From NCBI GenBank assembly GCA_012839115.1, contig DUNX01000045.1, forward strand, positions 1 through 48,502: DNA of 48,502 nt, read 5' to 3'. Within the stretch, counting starts at the first letter, position 1; the number at the start of each line of letters is the position of its first letter. The notes beneath the pieces are model-generated. The model made no database searches and was not told the origin of the DNA. It saw only the letters and a program-made list of their open reading frames with translations. This DNA comes from Bacillota bacterium (GTDB lineage: Bacteria; Bacillota; UBA4882; UBA10575). Positions 40,632 to 48,502 of this stretch are shown here, one piece after another. Position numbers and translations under genes: made by a program.

Positions 40632-42448
40632 AAATACCACTCCATTCCCAGTAGAAACAGGGCCAGGAGAATAAAACATCCGGTTAGGGAAAAGCTCCGG
40701 GTTTTCAAGACCGCCACCGCTTCCGTTGTTCTTTTCTTCTCCTCCACCGGGAGCCGCGGTTTTAGATCGACCTCATCTGCAGGGATGTTTGCCGCCAAAA
40801 CCCCGTGTTCTTCGCCATCCGCCCAGTGAAAAATCCCGGGCCTGGAAGCCCGCAGTACCACGTGGCGCCCGCGGTGCTCAACACTTAATGCGCTCGCGCG
40901 CGCGTCCTCCCCGTCAATGACCTGGAAAAAACGGCCGGCGGATAAAACTGCCGGTTCCCCTGTGGTAAGGGTATAGGCCATTGGGTCGGTGAGTTGGGGG
41001 AGACAGTACGCCAGCAGGTTCTGGAAAAAAACCGGCCAGACGCCTGTGATCCCAAGTTCGGAAGTGAGAAGTGAAAACCCCAGGACGACCCGGAGGCGCC
41101 CTTTCTCTTCCCAGGCTACAGCTACCGGCCTGCCGTCCACCTGCGCCAGTACCTGAAGCCCGCTGTGTTCACGTGTTTCTACGATCAAGGCCTGACCTTC
41201 ACCGATGGTTGCTTCACCCCAATCAACAAAGCGCAGGAGGGGGTGGGGGGAATCCGTCCCTTCCAGGCGGCCGGCAACCTTCTGCCCCGGGCGGACCGGC
41301 GCCCCCGGCGGGGCGGTCAAAAAGGCCAGAAGGTCTGTGTCAAGCTCCGCCGGTACCGGTACCCGGTCGGCAATCACCAAATCCCATTCCTTCCCGGTAA
41401 ATTGCGCGGGGGGAAGCTCCGGCATTTCTGTTACCTCCACACCCGGACGGCGCAGGGCGGCGCGGAGAAAAGGGTTCCCCGGCCCGGCCAAAAGAACACG
41501 GGCAACCCGGGGCGGGTTCACCGCCAAATAGGTCCGGCTGCCGGGGGGGAAAACTATCCCGCCTTCCGCCGCGCTGAGCACCGCCTCGTAAGCGCCAGGC
41601 AGCAACTCCTCAGGTACAGGCAACCGCCGGTAACTGCTCCCCGGCGCCACCGGCCACGACTCTTCTGCCAGCAGCCGGCCGTCCCTTTTTATCTGCAGGG
41701 TAACGGTCTTCTCCTCCGGCCAGCCGTTAACAATCCGGATCTGCAGGACGCTGGGGGCGACAACCCGCAACCCGGTGACTGCCAGGTTATAACCGCCGGC
41801 GGCGATTTGTTTTATACGCAAAGCATCCCCAAAAACCCGCCGCAACCGGCGCCCCTCTAAATCCAGGCCGCCGTCGGTGATCAACACCGCCTCCCAGGAG
41901 CGTTCCTCCTTAACCCGCCACAGTTCAAGGTCGCCGGCAATGGCTTCTTCAGCAAATCCTTCATAACGCGGGCGCTCTCTTTGCACCCTCTGTAACAGCT
42001 TCTGCCAGTCGCCGGCCTTCTCCAGCAGTTCGGCGCCGGCGGCACAGAGAAAAACCGCACCGGGCGTCTCCGGAGGCAGGGCGGCGACCTCCTCCTCCAG
42101 TAATAACAGGGCCTGGTCCCACCGGCTTAACCCCCCCGGCCCGTCCTCTGCCGCCATCCCGGCGGAGGCATCCAGCAAAAAAAGGACCCCCGGCGGCTCC
42201 ATCTTCCGCTGTTGCAGGAGGGGTCCGGCCAGGGCAAAAATCGCCGTTGTGACCGTGGCGATTTGCAAAAAAAGCAGGAGCAAGGGAAAACGGCGCAGGC
42301 GCCGGCCGCCGCTGATCTGCCGGACCTGCTGCCACAGGTAAATTGAGGAGACCGGGTGCCGGCTAAAACGGACCCGGAGAAAATAACAGATAATTACGGG
42401 GATAAGCAGAAAAAAAAGCCAGAAGGCAGCGGGTACTTCCCAACTCAC
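40601..42448 (-). CDS. BatA N-terminal / VWA-domain membrane protein
   Basis: At 615 residues this is the long BatA-type protein. MSWEVPAAFWLFFLLIPVII and FPLLLLFLQIATVTTAIFALAGPLL form the two N-terminal helices typical of BatA. The VWA-like domain begins VLFLLDASAGMAAEDG; the MIDAS pattern DxSxS is degraded to DASAG. A long extracytoplasmic beta-rich segment ends in a last helix (LTGCFILLALFLLGMEWYLW). It overlaps DUF58 upstream by 4 nt (ATGA) and the VWA gene downstream by 31 nt. Tight coupling suggests a stoichiometric complex. Confidence 0.88.
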   Translation of the reverse strand: MSWEVPAAFWLFFLLIPVIICYFLRVRFSRHPVSSIYLWQQVRQISGGRRLRRFPLLLLFLQIATVTTAIFALAGPLLQQRKMEPPGVLFLLDASAGMAAEDGPGGLSRWDQALLLLEEEVAALPPETPGAVFLCAAGAELLEKAGDWQKLLQRVQRERPRYEGFAEEAIAGDLELWRVKEERSWEAVLITDGGLDLEGRRLRRVFGDALRIKQIAAGGYNLAVTGLRVVAPSVLQIRIVNGWPEEKTVTLQIKRDGRLLAEESWPVAPGSSYRRLPVPEELLPGAYEAVLSAAEGGIVFPPGSRTYLAVNPPRVARVLLAGPGNPFLRAALRRPGVEVTEMPELPPAQFTGKEWDLVIADRVPVPAELDTDLLAFLTAPPGAPVRPGQKVAGRLEGTDSPHPLLRFVDWGEATIGEGQALIVETREHSGLQVLAQVDGRPVAVAWEEKGRLRVVLGFSLLTSELGITGVWPVFFQNLLAYCLPQLTDPMAYTLTTGEPAVLSAGRFFQVIDGEDARASALSVEHRGRHVVLRASRPGIFHWADGEEHGVLAANIPADEVDLKPRLPVEEKKRTTEAVAVLKTRSFSLTGCFILLALFLLGMEWYLWRNGGWTRR

Positions 42449-43338
42449 GCCAGCAGCCCCCCCTGTCGCAAATTGGCGGTGAAAAACCGGGCCAGGGGTA
42501 GAGCGGTCGGCAGGAGGGAATAACCCATATGAAAACGCTGGCTGGTTCTGTGCACCGCCTCCAAGAAATCAGCTAATGCCCGGTGGTAGCGGCTGAGGTC
42601 TTCAGCACCGAGATAAAGGGGGACCTCGCCGCAGCCTTCCATATCCACCAGGGTGATCTCCCCCAGATAAGGAGGGTCCAGTTCTTCCGGGGCCAGGATC
42701 TGAATGAGATATCCCTCCCCGGCGTCACCGCAACCAACGGCCGCCGCCAGCCGGCGTAAGGCAGTCTCCCACTCTGGAAAAAGGAGGTCGGAAAGGAAAA
42801 CCGCTAAAACCCGGCGGCCGTACACGGTTGCCAGCCTGTTTAGAACCGGCGCCGGATCCACGGCCACCGACGGTTGCACCCGTGAGGCCGCCTCCACCAC
42901 CCGGAAGAGGGCATCGCGCCCGTGGACCGGAGGGAGAATCTCCACCGGATCGGCGCCCAGCCCCAGGATTGCGGCGCGATTCCCGCCGGCCAGGGCGACC
43001 CCGGCCAAAATCACTGCCGCCCGGAGCGCGGTCCGGAGTTTTTCCGGCTGCCCGAAGGCCATCGAGCGGGTAGTATCAACAATCAAGATCAGGGTAAGCT
43101 CTTTTTCTTCCGCACAGAGCTTGATCATCAACCGGTGCATCCGTAAAAAAACCGTCCAGTCAATACGCCGGCTGTCATCCCCCGGCTGGTACTCCCGGTA
43201 CTCGGCAAATTCAATTCCCCCGCTCTGAACCGGGCTGCGTTGCTCGCCGGTGATTAATCCGGAAACCCTCAGCCGCACCTGCAAGTTAAGGTTTTTAATC
43301 AGTTCATAGTCTCCGGGTTCCAGAAGCTGACCTGCCAT
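42445..43338 (-). CDS. DUF58 domain protein
   Basis: The protein has 297 residues. The diagnostic motif FAEYREYQPGDDSRRIDWTVFLR appears near residue 45-65, followed by a VWA-like core with LILIVDTTRSM (DxTxS MIDAS-like) and VLAVFLSDLLFPEWE. DUF58 proteins are soluble or membrane-linked partners of MoxR ATPases. It lies 24 nt downstream of moxR and overlaps the BatA gene, within a continuous operon. Function is inferred from this context. Confidence 0.95.
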   Translation of the reverse strand: MAGQLLEPGDYELIKNLNLQVRLRVSGLITGEQRSPVQSGGIEFAEYREYQPGDDSRRIDWTVFLRMHRLMIKLCAEEKELTLILIVDTTRSMAFGQPEKLRTALRAAVILAGVALAGGNRAAILGLGADPVEILPPVHGRDALFRVVEAASRVQPSVAVDPAPVLNRLATVYGRRVLAVFLSDLLFPEWETALRRLAAAVGCGDAGEGYLIQILAPEELDPPYLGEITLVDMEGCGEVPLYLGAEDLSRYHRALADFLEAVHRTSQRFHMGYSLLPTALPLARFFTANLRQGGLLA

Positions 43339-43362
43339 TTTTCATCTTCCTCCTGCCGCCTA

Positions 43363-44397
43363 CTAAAGGGTGGTCTTTTTCTCCTGCAATTCCACAGGTA
43401 TTCCCTTTTCCACCGGAGTTTTCTCGATAACCTCCGCCAGGAGCAGGTCAATGGAAACCCCTTCGCTCTGGCCGTCGAAATTAAGGCCGATCCGGTGGCG
43501 GAGAGCGGGTAATGCCACCGCTTGGACGTCCTCCACCCCGGCGTTCAACCTTCCCGTACTGAGCGCCTGTGCCTTTGCCGCCATGACGAGCGCCTGGGCG
43601 CCCCGGGGACCGGCGCCGTACCGCACATACTGGCGGACACCAGCGGTTGTTGCCTTCTCCCCGGGCTGGGTCCCCAGGACCAAACGGGCGGCATACCCGG
43701 CCACATTGGGAGGGACCACTACTTCCCGGACGGCTTTCTGGAGGGCAAGAAGCTCCTCCCGGCTTAAGACCGGACGGCAGGAAGGCACGGCCGGCCCTGA
43801 AGTGCTCTGAATAATCTCGACCAACTCCTCTTCGGAGGGGTGATCCACCAGGATCTTAAAGAAAAACCGGTCGACTTGGGCTTCGGGCAGGGGATAGGTA
43901 CCCTCCATCTCCAGGGGGTTCTGTGTGGCCAAAACCTGGAAGGGACCGGGCAACCGGTGGTTTTCACCACGGATGGTCACCGTTCTCTCCTGCATCGCTT
44001 CCAAGAGGGCGGATTGGGTTTTCGGCGAAGCCCGGTTAATCTCGTCCGCCAGCACCAGGTGGGCAAAGACAGGGCCTTCTTCAAACTGCAGGTCAAATCC
44101 GCCCCGGTTGTTTTGCATCACAATACTGGTCCCAAGGATATCCGCGGGCATCAGATCCGGCGTAAACTGAATCCTGGCAAAAGAGAGCGACAAAGACCCG
44201 GCCAGGGCACGAACAAGCATGGTTTTACCGATCCCCGGCACTCCCTCCAGTAAAACATGGCCTTCGCAAAGCAAGGCCAGGAGCACCAGGTCCACCACCT
44301 CCTCCTGGCCGATGATCACCCGGTGGATCTCCTTCCTGACGCGTTCCAGACTCTCCCGGTATTCATTCACTCCGGGTTTTCCTCGTCCCATTGCCAT
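43363..44397 (-). CDS. MoxR-family AAA ATPase
   Basis: The 344-residue ATPase shows Walker A EGVPGIGKTMLV, Walker B LVLADEINRASPKTQSALLEAMQE, the sensor region VLATQNPLEMEGTYPLPEAQVDRFFF, and a C-terminal lid with ALRHRIGLNFDGQSEG. MoxR enzymes act as chaperone-like ATPases that assemble or insert metals into partner proteins, usually with DUF58 and VWA proteins, as here. ATG 44397 is preceded by an AAGGA sequence; an ATG two codons later is also possible. Confidence 0.95.
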   Translation of the reverse strand: MAMGRGKPGVNEYRESLERVRKEIHRVIIGQEEVVDLVLLALLCEGHVLLEGVPGIGKTMLVRALAGSLSLSFARIQFTPDLMPADILGTSIVMQNNRGGFDLQFEEGPVFAHLVLADEINRASPKTQSALLEAMQERTVTIRGENHRLPGPFQVLATQNPLEMEGTYPLPEAQVDRFFFKILVDHPSEEELVEIIQSTSGPAVPSCRPVLSREELLALQKAVREVVVPPNVAGYAARLVLGTQPGEKATTAGVRQYVRYGAGPRGAQALVMAAKAQALSTGRLNAGVEDVQAVALPALRHRIGLNFDGQSEGVSIDLLLAEVIEKTPVEKGIPVELQEKKTTL

Positions 44398-44439
44398 CCC
44401 ATCCTTCCCACGATAAAAATCGATCTCCGGTTGAACCGG

Positions 44440-45918
44440 CTATTCAAATTCCTTGGCCAACTCCTGGAAATAGACTCTTACGTATTCCTCATACTCAAGG
44501 GGCACGCCTGCTCTGGCCAGCGCCTCCTCAGCCGCCCGGGCCGCCGGTGGTAAAGCCGCATTAAAAGGGGTCCGGGGGTCCTGAGCCGGCAAGACATATG
44601 CGAAGACCGGACTGTCGGCGGAACGGGTGATGACAGCCTCCTCGTGCCCGGAAAGCCCGGAAAACACCTCCACGTTTTCCCCTCTGTCTCCTTCTCCCTC
44701 TCCCCCGGTCAAGCCGCCGCCCCTAATCTCCCTGGGTGTGCCTTCTTCCCCGGCTCTCCCGGCAAAAGCAGCCGGCAGGGTTTCGTCGCCGCCTTCTCCT
44801 TCCCGGCTGCCGGTTCCTTCTTCCGCCCATACCCTCTCCGTACCGGTTATCTCCTCTCCAGCTCTTCCGATCCAGCCCTCCTCCGGAGAGATTCCCGGTT
44901 CTTCTTCCGGTCTTCCACCCCAAACAGGAGGTCCGCTGTTCCGGGAGGCCGGGGTCCCCTGCTCTCTGCCGGGGTACTCTCCCTCCGGCAACAATTCGCC
45001 GCCCCCGGCCAAAAACTCCTCCAATTCCTGGGCTGCCATCCGCCAGGTATCAGAATCCCCCATCTGCTCCCCGGCTTCTCTGAGCAGGCCGGCCAAGGCT
45101 TTCATATCCCCCGCGCGTAAGGCATCTACGGCCCGCTCTGCCAATTCTTGATCGTGGGTAAAGAGAAAACCGGCCAGTTCTTCCGGTAAAATTACCTGCC
45201 CTTCTTTATCCCGGAACAAGAATCCTCCCTCTTCTTCCATGACCTCCGGGGGATGGGGAAGCCGGGAAGAGGACGGGGCCCGCCGGAAAAAAGCCAGGTC
45301 AAGGGTGGCCGGGATCAAGAACAGGAAAAAAACGGCCGTTACTGCCAGCAGCGTACGCCGGTATAAAGACCGGAGCGGCCAAGGCGGCTTTTCTATCCGG
45401 AGGGCAACCGCCCCCGCCCGGCTCAGGATCTCCCGGTCAAACAGACCGGTACAGCCACGTTCCAGGCAAAAAAGGGCCGCGCTGAAAATTTCTTGCAGTT
45501 GGAGGGAGCGGTCAAGCCAGAAGGCGGTTGCCGCCAGATCCAGGCGTTTTTGCCGCCCCCGCCACCATCCGGCCAGGATCCCAAGGACCGGCAGGAGCAA
45601 CCAGAGAAAAAGAGGCGCACGTATCTTCACGTCCCCCGCCCATCCCGGCCAAAGCCGGAAGAAAAGGAATAACCCGGCTGCCGCTCCCAGCCAGGCGGTA
45701 CAAGTAGCCGCCTCGACACCGGTAATAATCATGTTTAGGCGTTTCTGTACCCGGTATAACAGTCCATATATATGTGCACGCACGTACAGCCGGCTCCCCG
45801 GTTCCGGATCCGGAATTGCCGGGGGCTGCTCCCCTTCCCGTACCGGCCGCCCACGGAGCTCTCCGGCCCCCGGCGCGCGCCCGCGCCTGCGGATCCCAAC
45901 CCGGAATATTCGCTTCAT
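44440..45918 (-). CDS. Membrane protein of the MoxR/VWA operon, no recognised family
   Basis: It has 492 residues; start ATG 45918 follows GGGGGAG by 7 nt. A basic N-terminus (about 60 residues) is followed by about three membrane helices (around 68-90, 100-117 and 185-205) and then a soluble part. The latter has a helical segment (DQELAERAVDALRAGDMKALAGLLREAG), a long Gly/Glu-rich low-complexity stretch (about 300-430) and an ending LEYEEYVRVYFQELAKEFE. A closing helix of the kind VRxYFxxLA is common in proteins of MoxR operons. It lies upstream of moxR and 2 nt after the permease gene. I do not assign a function. Confidence 0.75.
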   Translation of the reverse strand: MKRIFRVGIRRRGRAPGAGELRGRPVREGEQPPAIPDPEPGSRLYVRAHIYGLLYRVQKRLNMIITGVEAATCTAWLGAAAGLFLFFRLWPGWAGDVKIRAPLFLWLLLPVLGILAGWWRGRQKRLDLAATAFWLDRSLQLQEIFSAALFCLERGCTGLFDREILSRAGAVALRIEKPPWPLRSLYRRTLLAVTAVFFLFLIPATLDLAFFRRAPSSSRLPHPPEVMEEEGGFLFRDKEGQVILPEELAGFLFTHDQELAERAVDALRAGDMKALAGLLREAGEQMGDSDTWRMAAQELEEFLAGGGELLPEGEYPGREQGTPASRNSGPPVWGGRPEEEPGISPEEGWIGRAGEEITGTERVWAEEGTGSREGEGGDETLPAAFAGRAGEEGTPREIRGGGLTGGEGEGDRGENVEVFSGLSGHEEAVITRSADSPVFAYVLPAQDPRTPFNAALPPAARAAEEALARAGVPLEYEEYVRVYFQELAKEFE

Positions 45919-45920
45919 CT

Positions 45921-46613
45921 CTAGACTCCCCCGCCGCTGTTTTCTATTGCCCCCGCCCTGGCCGCCTTGAACCGCTTTTTATTATACTGCCAAAGAAGCA
46001 AGGCGGAAAAAAACGTTAAGGCCAGATTTGCCAGGAGCCCGGGGACGATGCTTGCCAACGGTCCGGGCAAAAGCAGCCTGCCCGTGAAGATGAAGGGATT
46101 AAGCGGGCGCAAAAACGGCACGGCGGCGCTGAGCACCAGCCAGCCGCCGCCCAACAAAATCCGGGTCACCTGCTGCCCCAGCCAAATCATGTGGTCCGCC
46201 AGGAAAATCAAGGCCGCAATCAACCAGGAAGCGGTCATGATAAATATTACCAGCCGGAACAATCTTACCCAGGGTATCCCCCAAACGTAAACCATGGTCA
46301 CAAGTAGCGGCAAAGCAGGTAAAGCATGCAAAATGATTAAGAGCAATGCGGCGGTGAATTTCCCCGCAACGATCCGGGCAATACCGAGCCGCTCCTGCCG
46401 GATCCAGTCCCATGATTTCAGCCTGATCCATTTCTCCGCGCCAACCTGCCACCCGACCCAAAGTAAAGAGATGGTCAACGCCTGGCCCCAGAGTTCCGGC
46501 CGGAGCCGGAAAAGAATGCCGGCGGCAGTCAAACATGCAGAAACCGCCAAAAGCGAAAACCTCGCCCGCCGGCTACTCCAGGCGTTAAGGTCAGCCCAGG
46601 CCACGGCAATCAT
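45921..46613 (-). CDS. ABC-2-type transporter permease-like membrane protein
   Basis: Six hydrophobic segments span the 230 residues (for example FSLLAVSACLTAAGILF, FTAALLLIILHALPALPLLV, LVIFIMTASWLIAALIFLA, ASIVPGLLANLALTFFSALLLW). A charged loop (RLKSWDWIRQERLGIARIVAGK) between helices resembles the coupling-loop region of ABC-2 permeases. GGGAG lies 5 nt before the ATG. The ATPase partner is not in the window but may lie beyond 48502 in the same operon. Family assignment is by topology and context. Confidence 0.55.
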   Translation of the reverse strand: MIAVAWADLNAWSSRRARFSLLAVSACLTAAGILFRLRPELWGQALTISLLWVGWQVGAEKWIRLKSWDWIRQERLGIARIVAGKFTAALLLIILHALPALPLLVTMVYVWGIPWVRLFRLVIFIMTASWLIAALIFLADHMIWLGQQVTRILLGGGWLVLSAAVPFLRPLNPFIFTGRLLLPGPLASIVPGLLANLALTFFSALLLWQYNKKRFKAARAGAIENSGGGV

Positions 46614-46665
46614 GGCAACTCCCCCGCTTCTTCACGCGCGCACGGCAGTGCACACGCCTTTGTTA

Positions 46666-48399
46666 TTACGGCAAACCTTCCGGTAGAGGTTTTGGTTCAG
46701 CCCAAAGAACCAAATTGCCCCGGCTGTTTTCCAATGTAAGGGTAAACCCGGGAAGATCGCCGTAACCAACCGTCCACCTCTCCCCAGGAAAAAGTGCTCC
46801 CAAACCGGCAAGCCATGGATCTCTTTGCAGCAGGCCGCCGGGGGGTTGAACCGCCGCGCCTTCTCCTGCCGGCTTTCTCCCTGCTTTCATTTTCATCGCC
46901 TGTCCCGGACCGGTTTTACCACGCACGTGCGTGTCACCGGCGCGTCTGGTCCCGGGCGGCAGCAATCCCGTCAAGTGCAAGTGCTTTGCATCTCCCGCTT
47001 TCGCAAAGAATGAAGGCTGCAGGCTATCGTGGCGCCAAAACGTTTCCCCTGTTCCTTCCCGGTTGATCGCTCCCTGTGCCGTTTCCCCCAACGCCAGGGT
47101 GGCCCCCCACGGCGAAACCGGCGTTTTCCAGGTGGATTCCGGAAACCGGATTACGGTATCAATTAAGACTCCGGTATCTTCCGGAAGAAGAACCGCCCGC
47201 GTATAGATGATCGCACCCCGCTGCCAGTTACCGGCGAGCCATCTTCCAACCGGCACGGCCAGAAGTGTTGTTACGGCAACGTACGCAAGCAAGGCAACAG
47301 CCGTTCTTTTCTTGTAGAAAATGCCCGCAACGGCCAAGCCGCCCAGGAACAAAAGGGCAAGCACGATCATAAGCGGGACAAGTGTAATCCCCTCATTTTC
47401 CCCGAAAAACCGGGGTATTTCCCCTTCCCGGAAAACCAGCCCCGGTGTCAAGCGCAATGGCCGGGGATAAGATTCCAGCGCCAGCAACCGCTGCCAATCC
47501 ACGGTTGTGACCGGTTGCCCGCTGTCTTGCGCCTGTGCGCAGATGATCCGCCCCCGTCCATAACGGCGAATTTCCCACCCTTCTTCTGTTTCCCCCGTGG
47601 GTATGCCATACACACCTGCCGCCGCCGGACCGCTCCAAACATCCGTCTGCCTGCCATCCGCCTCCGCTTCCACGCAGCCCTGTGTGGGAAAGAGAAGTAA
47701 ACTCCCGCCCCCGGCCAGCCAGGTCCGTAAAGCCTGGACTTGCAGGGGGTTGAGGACCTCCAAATCCCCGCTTACCACTAGCGCGCTGACTCCGTCGTAA
47801 GCCAGGGCGGACCCGGGAAGGGCGGAAAACTCCACTGGAATTGCTAATACCGGCTCATGCCCGTGGGCGGAAGAAAACACCGGTCCAACTGTGTGTTGAT
47901 GCTGTGCGGGCAAGTTCACCGTCAGAATCAGGTGCCCGGGAAAAACCTTCTCCAGAAGATCCAATCCTACCCGGCCCAAGACCTTCCCATCCTCAACCAA
48001 CCGGACCTCGAACCTGCTTCCGGTCTCCTCCGCAAAAACCGGGATCAACAAACGCCGGGTATCATCTTCTACCCGGCAACGGTACTCTTCGGTCACCGCA
48101 GGTAAGCCCTCTCGCAGCCTGGTAATTTGGACCCAACCGTCCATGACGCCGGTAACCTCTATTTCCAACGGGGCCCAGCGCCCGGGAACCACATATCCTT
48201 CGTACCCGGCGGTAACAGTCAGTACAACACCGGCCGCAGGCAAGGCCTGAATCAGCAAGCAGAAAACAACAGTGAAAAACAGCACATACATGCGCGACGC
48301 AGATACGTGTGGTCTATGTCTGCGCGGTCTACAGTATGTACGCAGCGCGATGAGGCTCACAGCCGTACGCAAAGGGGAAAATAACCGCCGCCTGTCCAT
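46666..48399 (-). CDS. Secreted/anchored membrane protein of the MoxR/VWA operon with a glutamine-amidotransferase-like domain
   Basis: The protein is 577 residues from ATG 48399 (AAGG 10 nt upstream). An ATG at 48291 would give a tidy signal peptide (MYVLFFTVVFCLLIQALPAAG), so the start is uncertain. The middle contains a GATase1-like segment (LVVSGDLEVLNPLQVQALRTW, LAGGGSLLLFPTQG), as in proteins of this operon type. Two helices follow (LVPLMIVLALLFLGGLAVAG and TAVALLAYVAVTTLLAVPVG), then a soluble C-terminus. The gene is 52 nt upstream of the permease. A first-in-line role as a surface-exposed receptor or scaffold is possible. Confidence 0.72.
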   Translation of the reverse strand: MDRRRLFSPLRTAVSLIALRTYCRPRRHRPHVSASRMYVLFFTVVFCLLIQALPAAGVVLTVTAGYEGYVVPGRWAPLEIEVTGVMDGWVQITRLREGLPAVTEEYRCRVEDDTRRLLIPVFAEETGSRFEVRLVEDGKVLGRVGLDLLEKVFPGHLILTVNLPAQHQHTVGPVFSSAHGHEPVLAIPVEFSALPGSALAYDGVSALVVSGDLEVLNPLQVQALRTWLAGGGSLLLFPTQGCVEAEADGRQTDVWSGPAAAGVYGIPTGETEEGWEIRRYGRGRIICAQAQDSGQPVTTVDWQRLLALESYPRPLRLTPGLVFREGEIPRFFGENEGITLVPLMIVLALLFLGGLAVAGIFYKKRTAVALLAYVAVTTLLAVPVGRWLAGNWQRGAIIYTRAVLLPEDTGVLIDTVIRFPESTWKTPVSPWGATLALGETAQGAINREGTGETFWRHDSLQPSFFAKAGDAKHLHLTGLLPPGTRRAGDTHVRGKTGPGQAMKMKAGRKPAGEGAAVQPPGGLLQRDPWLAGLGALFPGERWTVGYGDLPGFTLTLENSRGNLVLWAEPKPLPEGLP

Positions 48400-48502
48400 A
48401 CATCACATACCTTCTGTTTGTTCTTTCTTTTTGCCATCGCATCACCGGCAGTGTGCTGCGGGACTGCAAAAAACGCGCAGGCGCCCGCAATTGGCTGAAT
48501 AA
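48400..48502. other. Window edge; possible 3' end of a further minus-strand gene
   Basis: On the minus strand two frames stay open from the window edge, so the last codons of the next upstream operon gene could be here, but neither frame has a recognisable motif. No hairpin or promoter stands out. Nothing is called. Confidence 0.2.

Overview
The window looks like the chromosome of a spore-forming, probably anaerobic and moderately GC-rich Bacillota (Firmicutes). Supporting genes are dnaG-rpoD with an adjacent dgt-like gene, tepA-ylzJ next to an FtsK/SpoIIIE translocase, a CwlD-like amidase carrying a GerMN domain, CgeB-type glycosyltransferases, a compact speD, and an AmmeMemoRadiSam pair. 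A deep clostridial or Limnochordia-like lineage is my guess only; no rRNA is present to place it. I see no transposase, integrase, CRISPR array or phage gene.

Layout. 1-2.2 kb: the 3' end of an AraC-type response regulator, tRNA-Arg, a degenerate HEPN (HepT-like) gene and a 47-residue membrane microprotein. 2.2-7.6 kb (minus): cobO, amrS, an amrA fusion, a secreted protein that looks like an outer-membrane beta-barrel, and an amidase-GerMN protein. 7.6-12.9 kb (plus): speD behind a long structured leader, then Ku, a stand-alone LigD-type ligase and a stand-alone LigD-type polymerase (split NHEJ operon), then a LysM-polysaccharide deacetylase. 13-21 kb (minus): a rhomboid-like membrane protein, a coiled-coil zinc-ribbon protein, a small DksA-type finger, Nif3/YqfO, tRNA-Met(CAU) and tRNA-Asn, rpoD, dnaG and dgt. 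21-27 kb: a quinate-dehydrogenase-like gene (plus), then ftsK/spoIIIE, a Na/Pi cotransporter-PhoU protein, ylzJ and tepA (minus). 27-37.6 kb: a surface or spore polysaccharide locus with rfbA, four GT2 enzymes, two GT-D enzymes, two CgeB proteins and a COG4091 oxidoreductase, arranged as a tandemly duplicated convergent cassette. 37.8-48.4 kb (minus): a seven-gene MoxR/DUF58/BatA/VWA envelope operon preceded by a permease and a secreted membrane protein.

Most unusual features. Two intergenic regions (about 13.77-14.09 kb and 28.32-28.82 kb) carry the same composite element: a heptanucleotide tandem array (consensus TCGTNGC-like) followed by long inverted repeats that enclose a conserved two-hairpin core. 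The two cores differ by compensatory base changes, so this looks like a repeated structured RNA I cannot assign to a known family. Also notable are the speD leader, a CCCGGG tandem array upstream of the amidase that is partly echoed over the deacetylase promoter, the heptad repeat inside the DNA ligase, the duplicated glycosyltransferase cassette with a 98-nt antisense overlap, and the barrel-like protein ending in Phe.

Start codons were chosen from visible Shine-Dalgarno sequences; several differ from the longest reading frame. All family assignments are by reading the sequence, without database searches.
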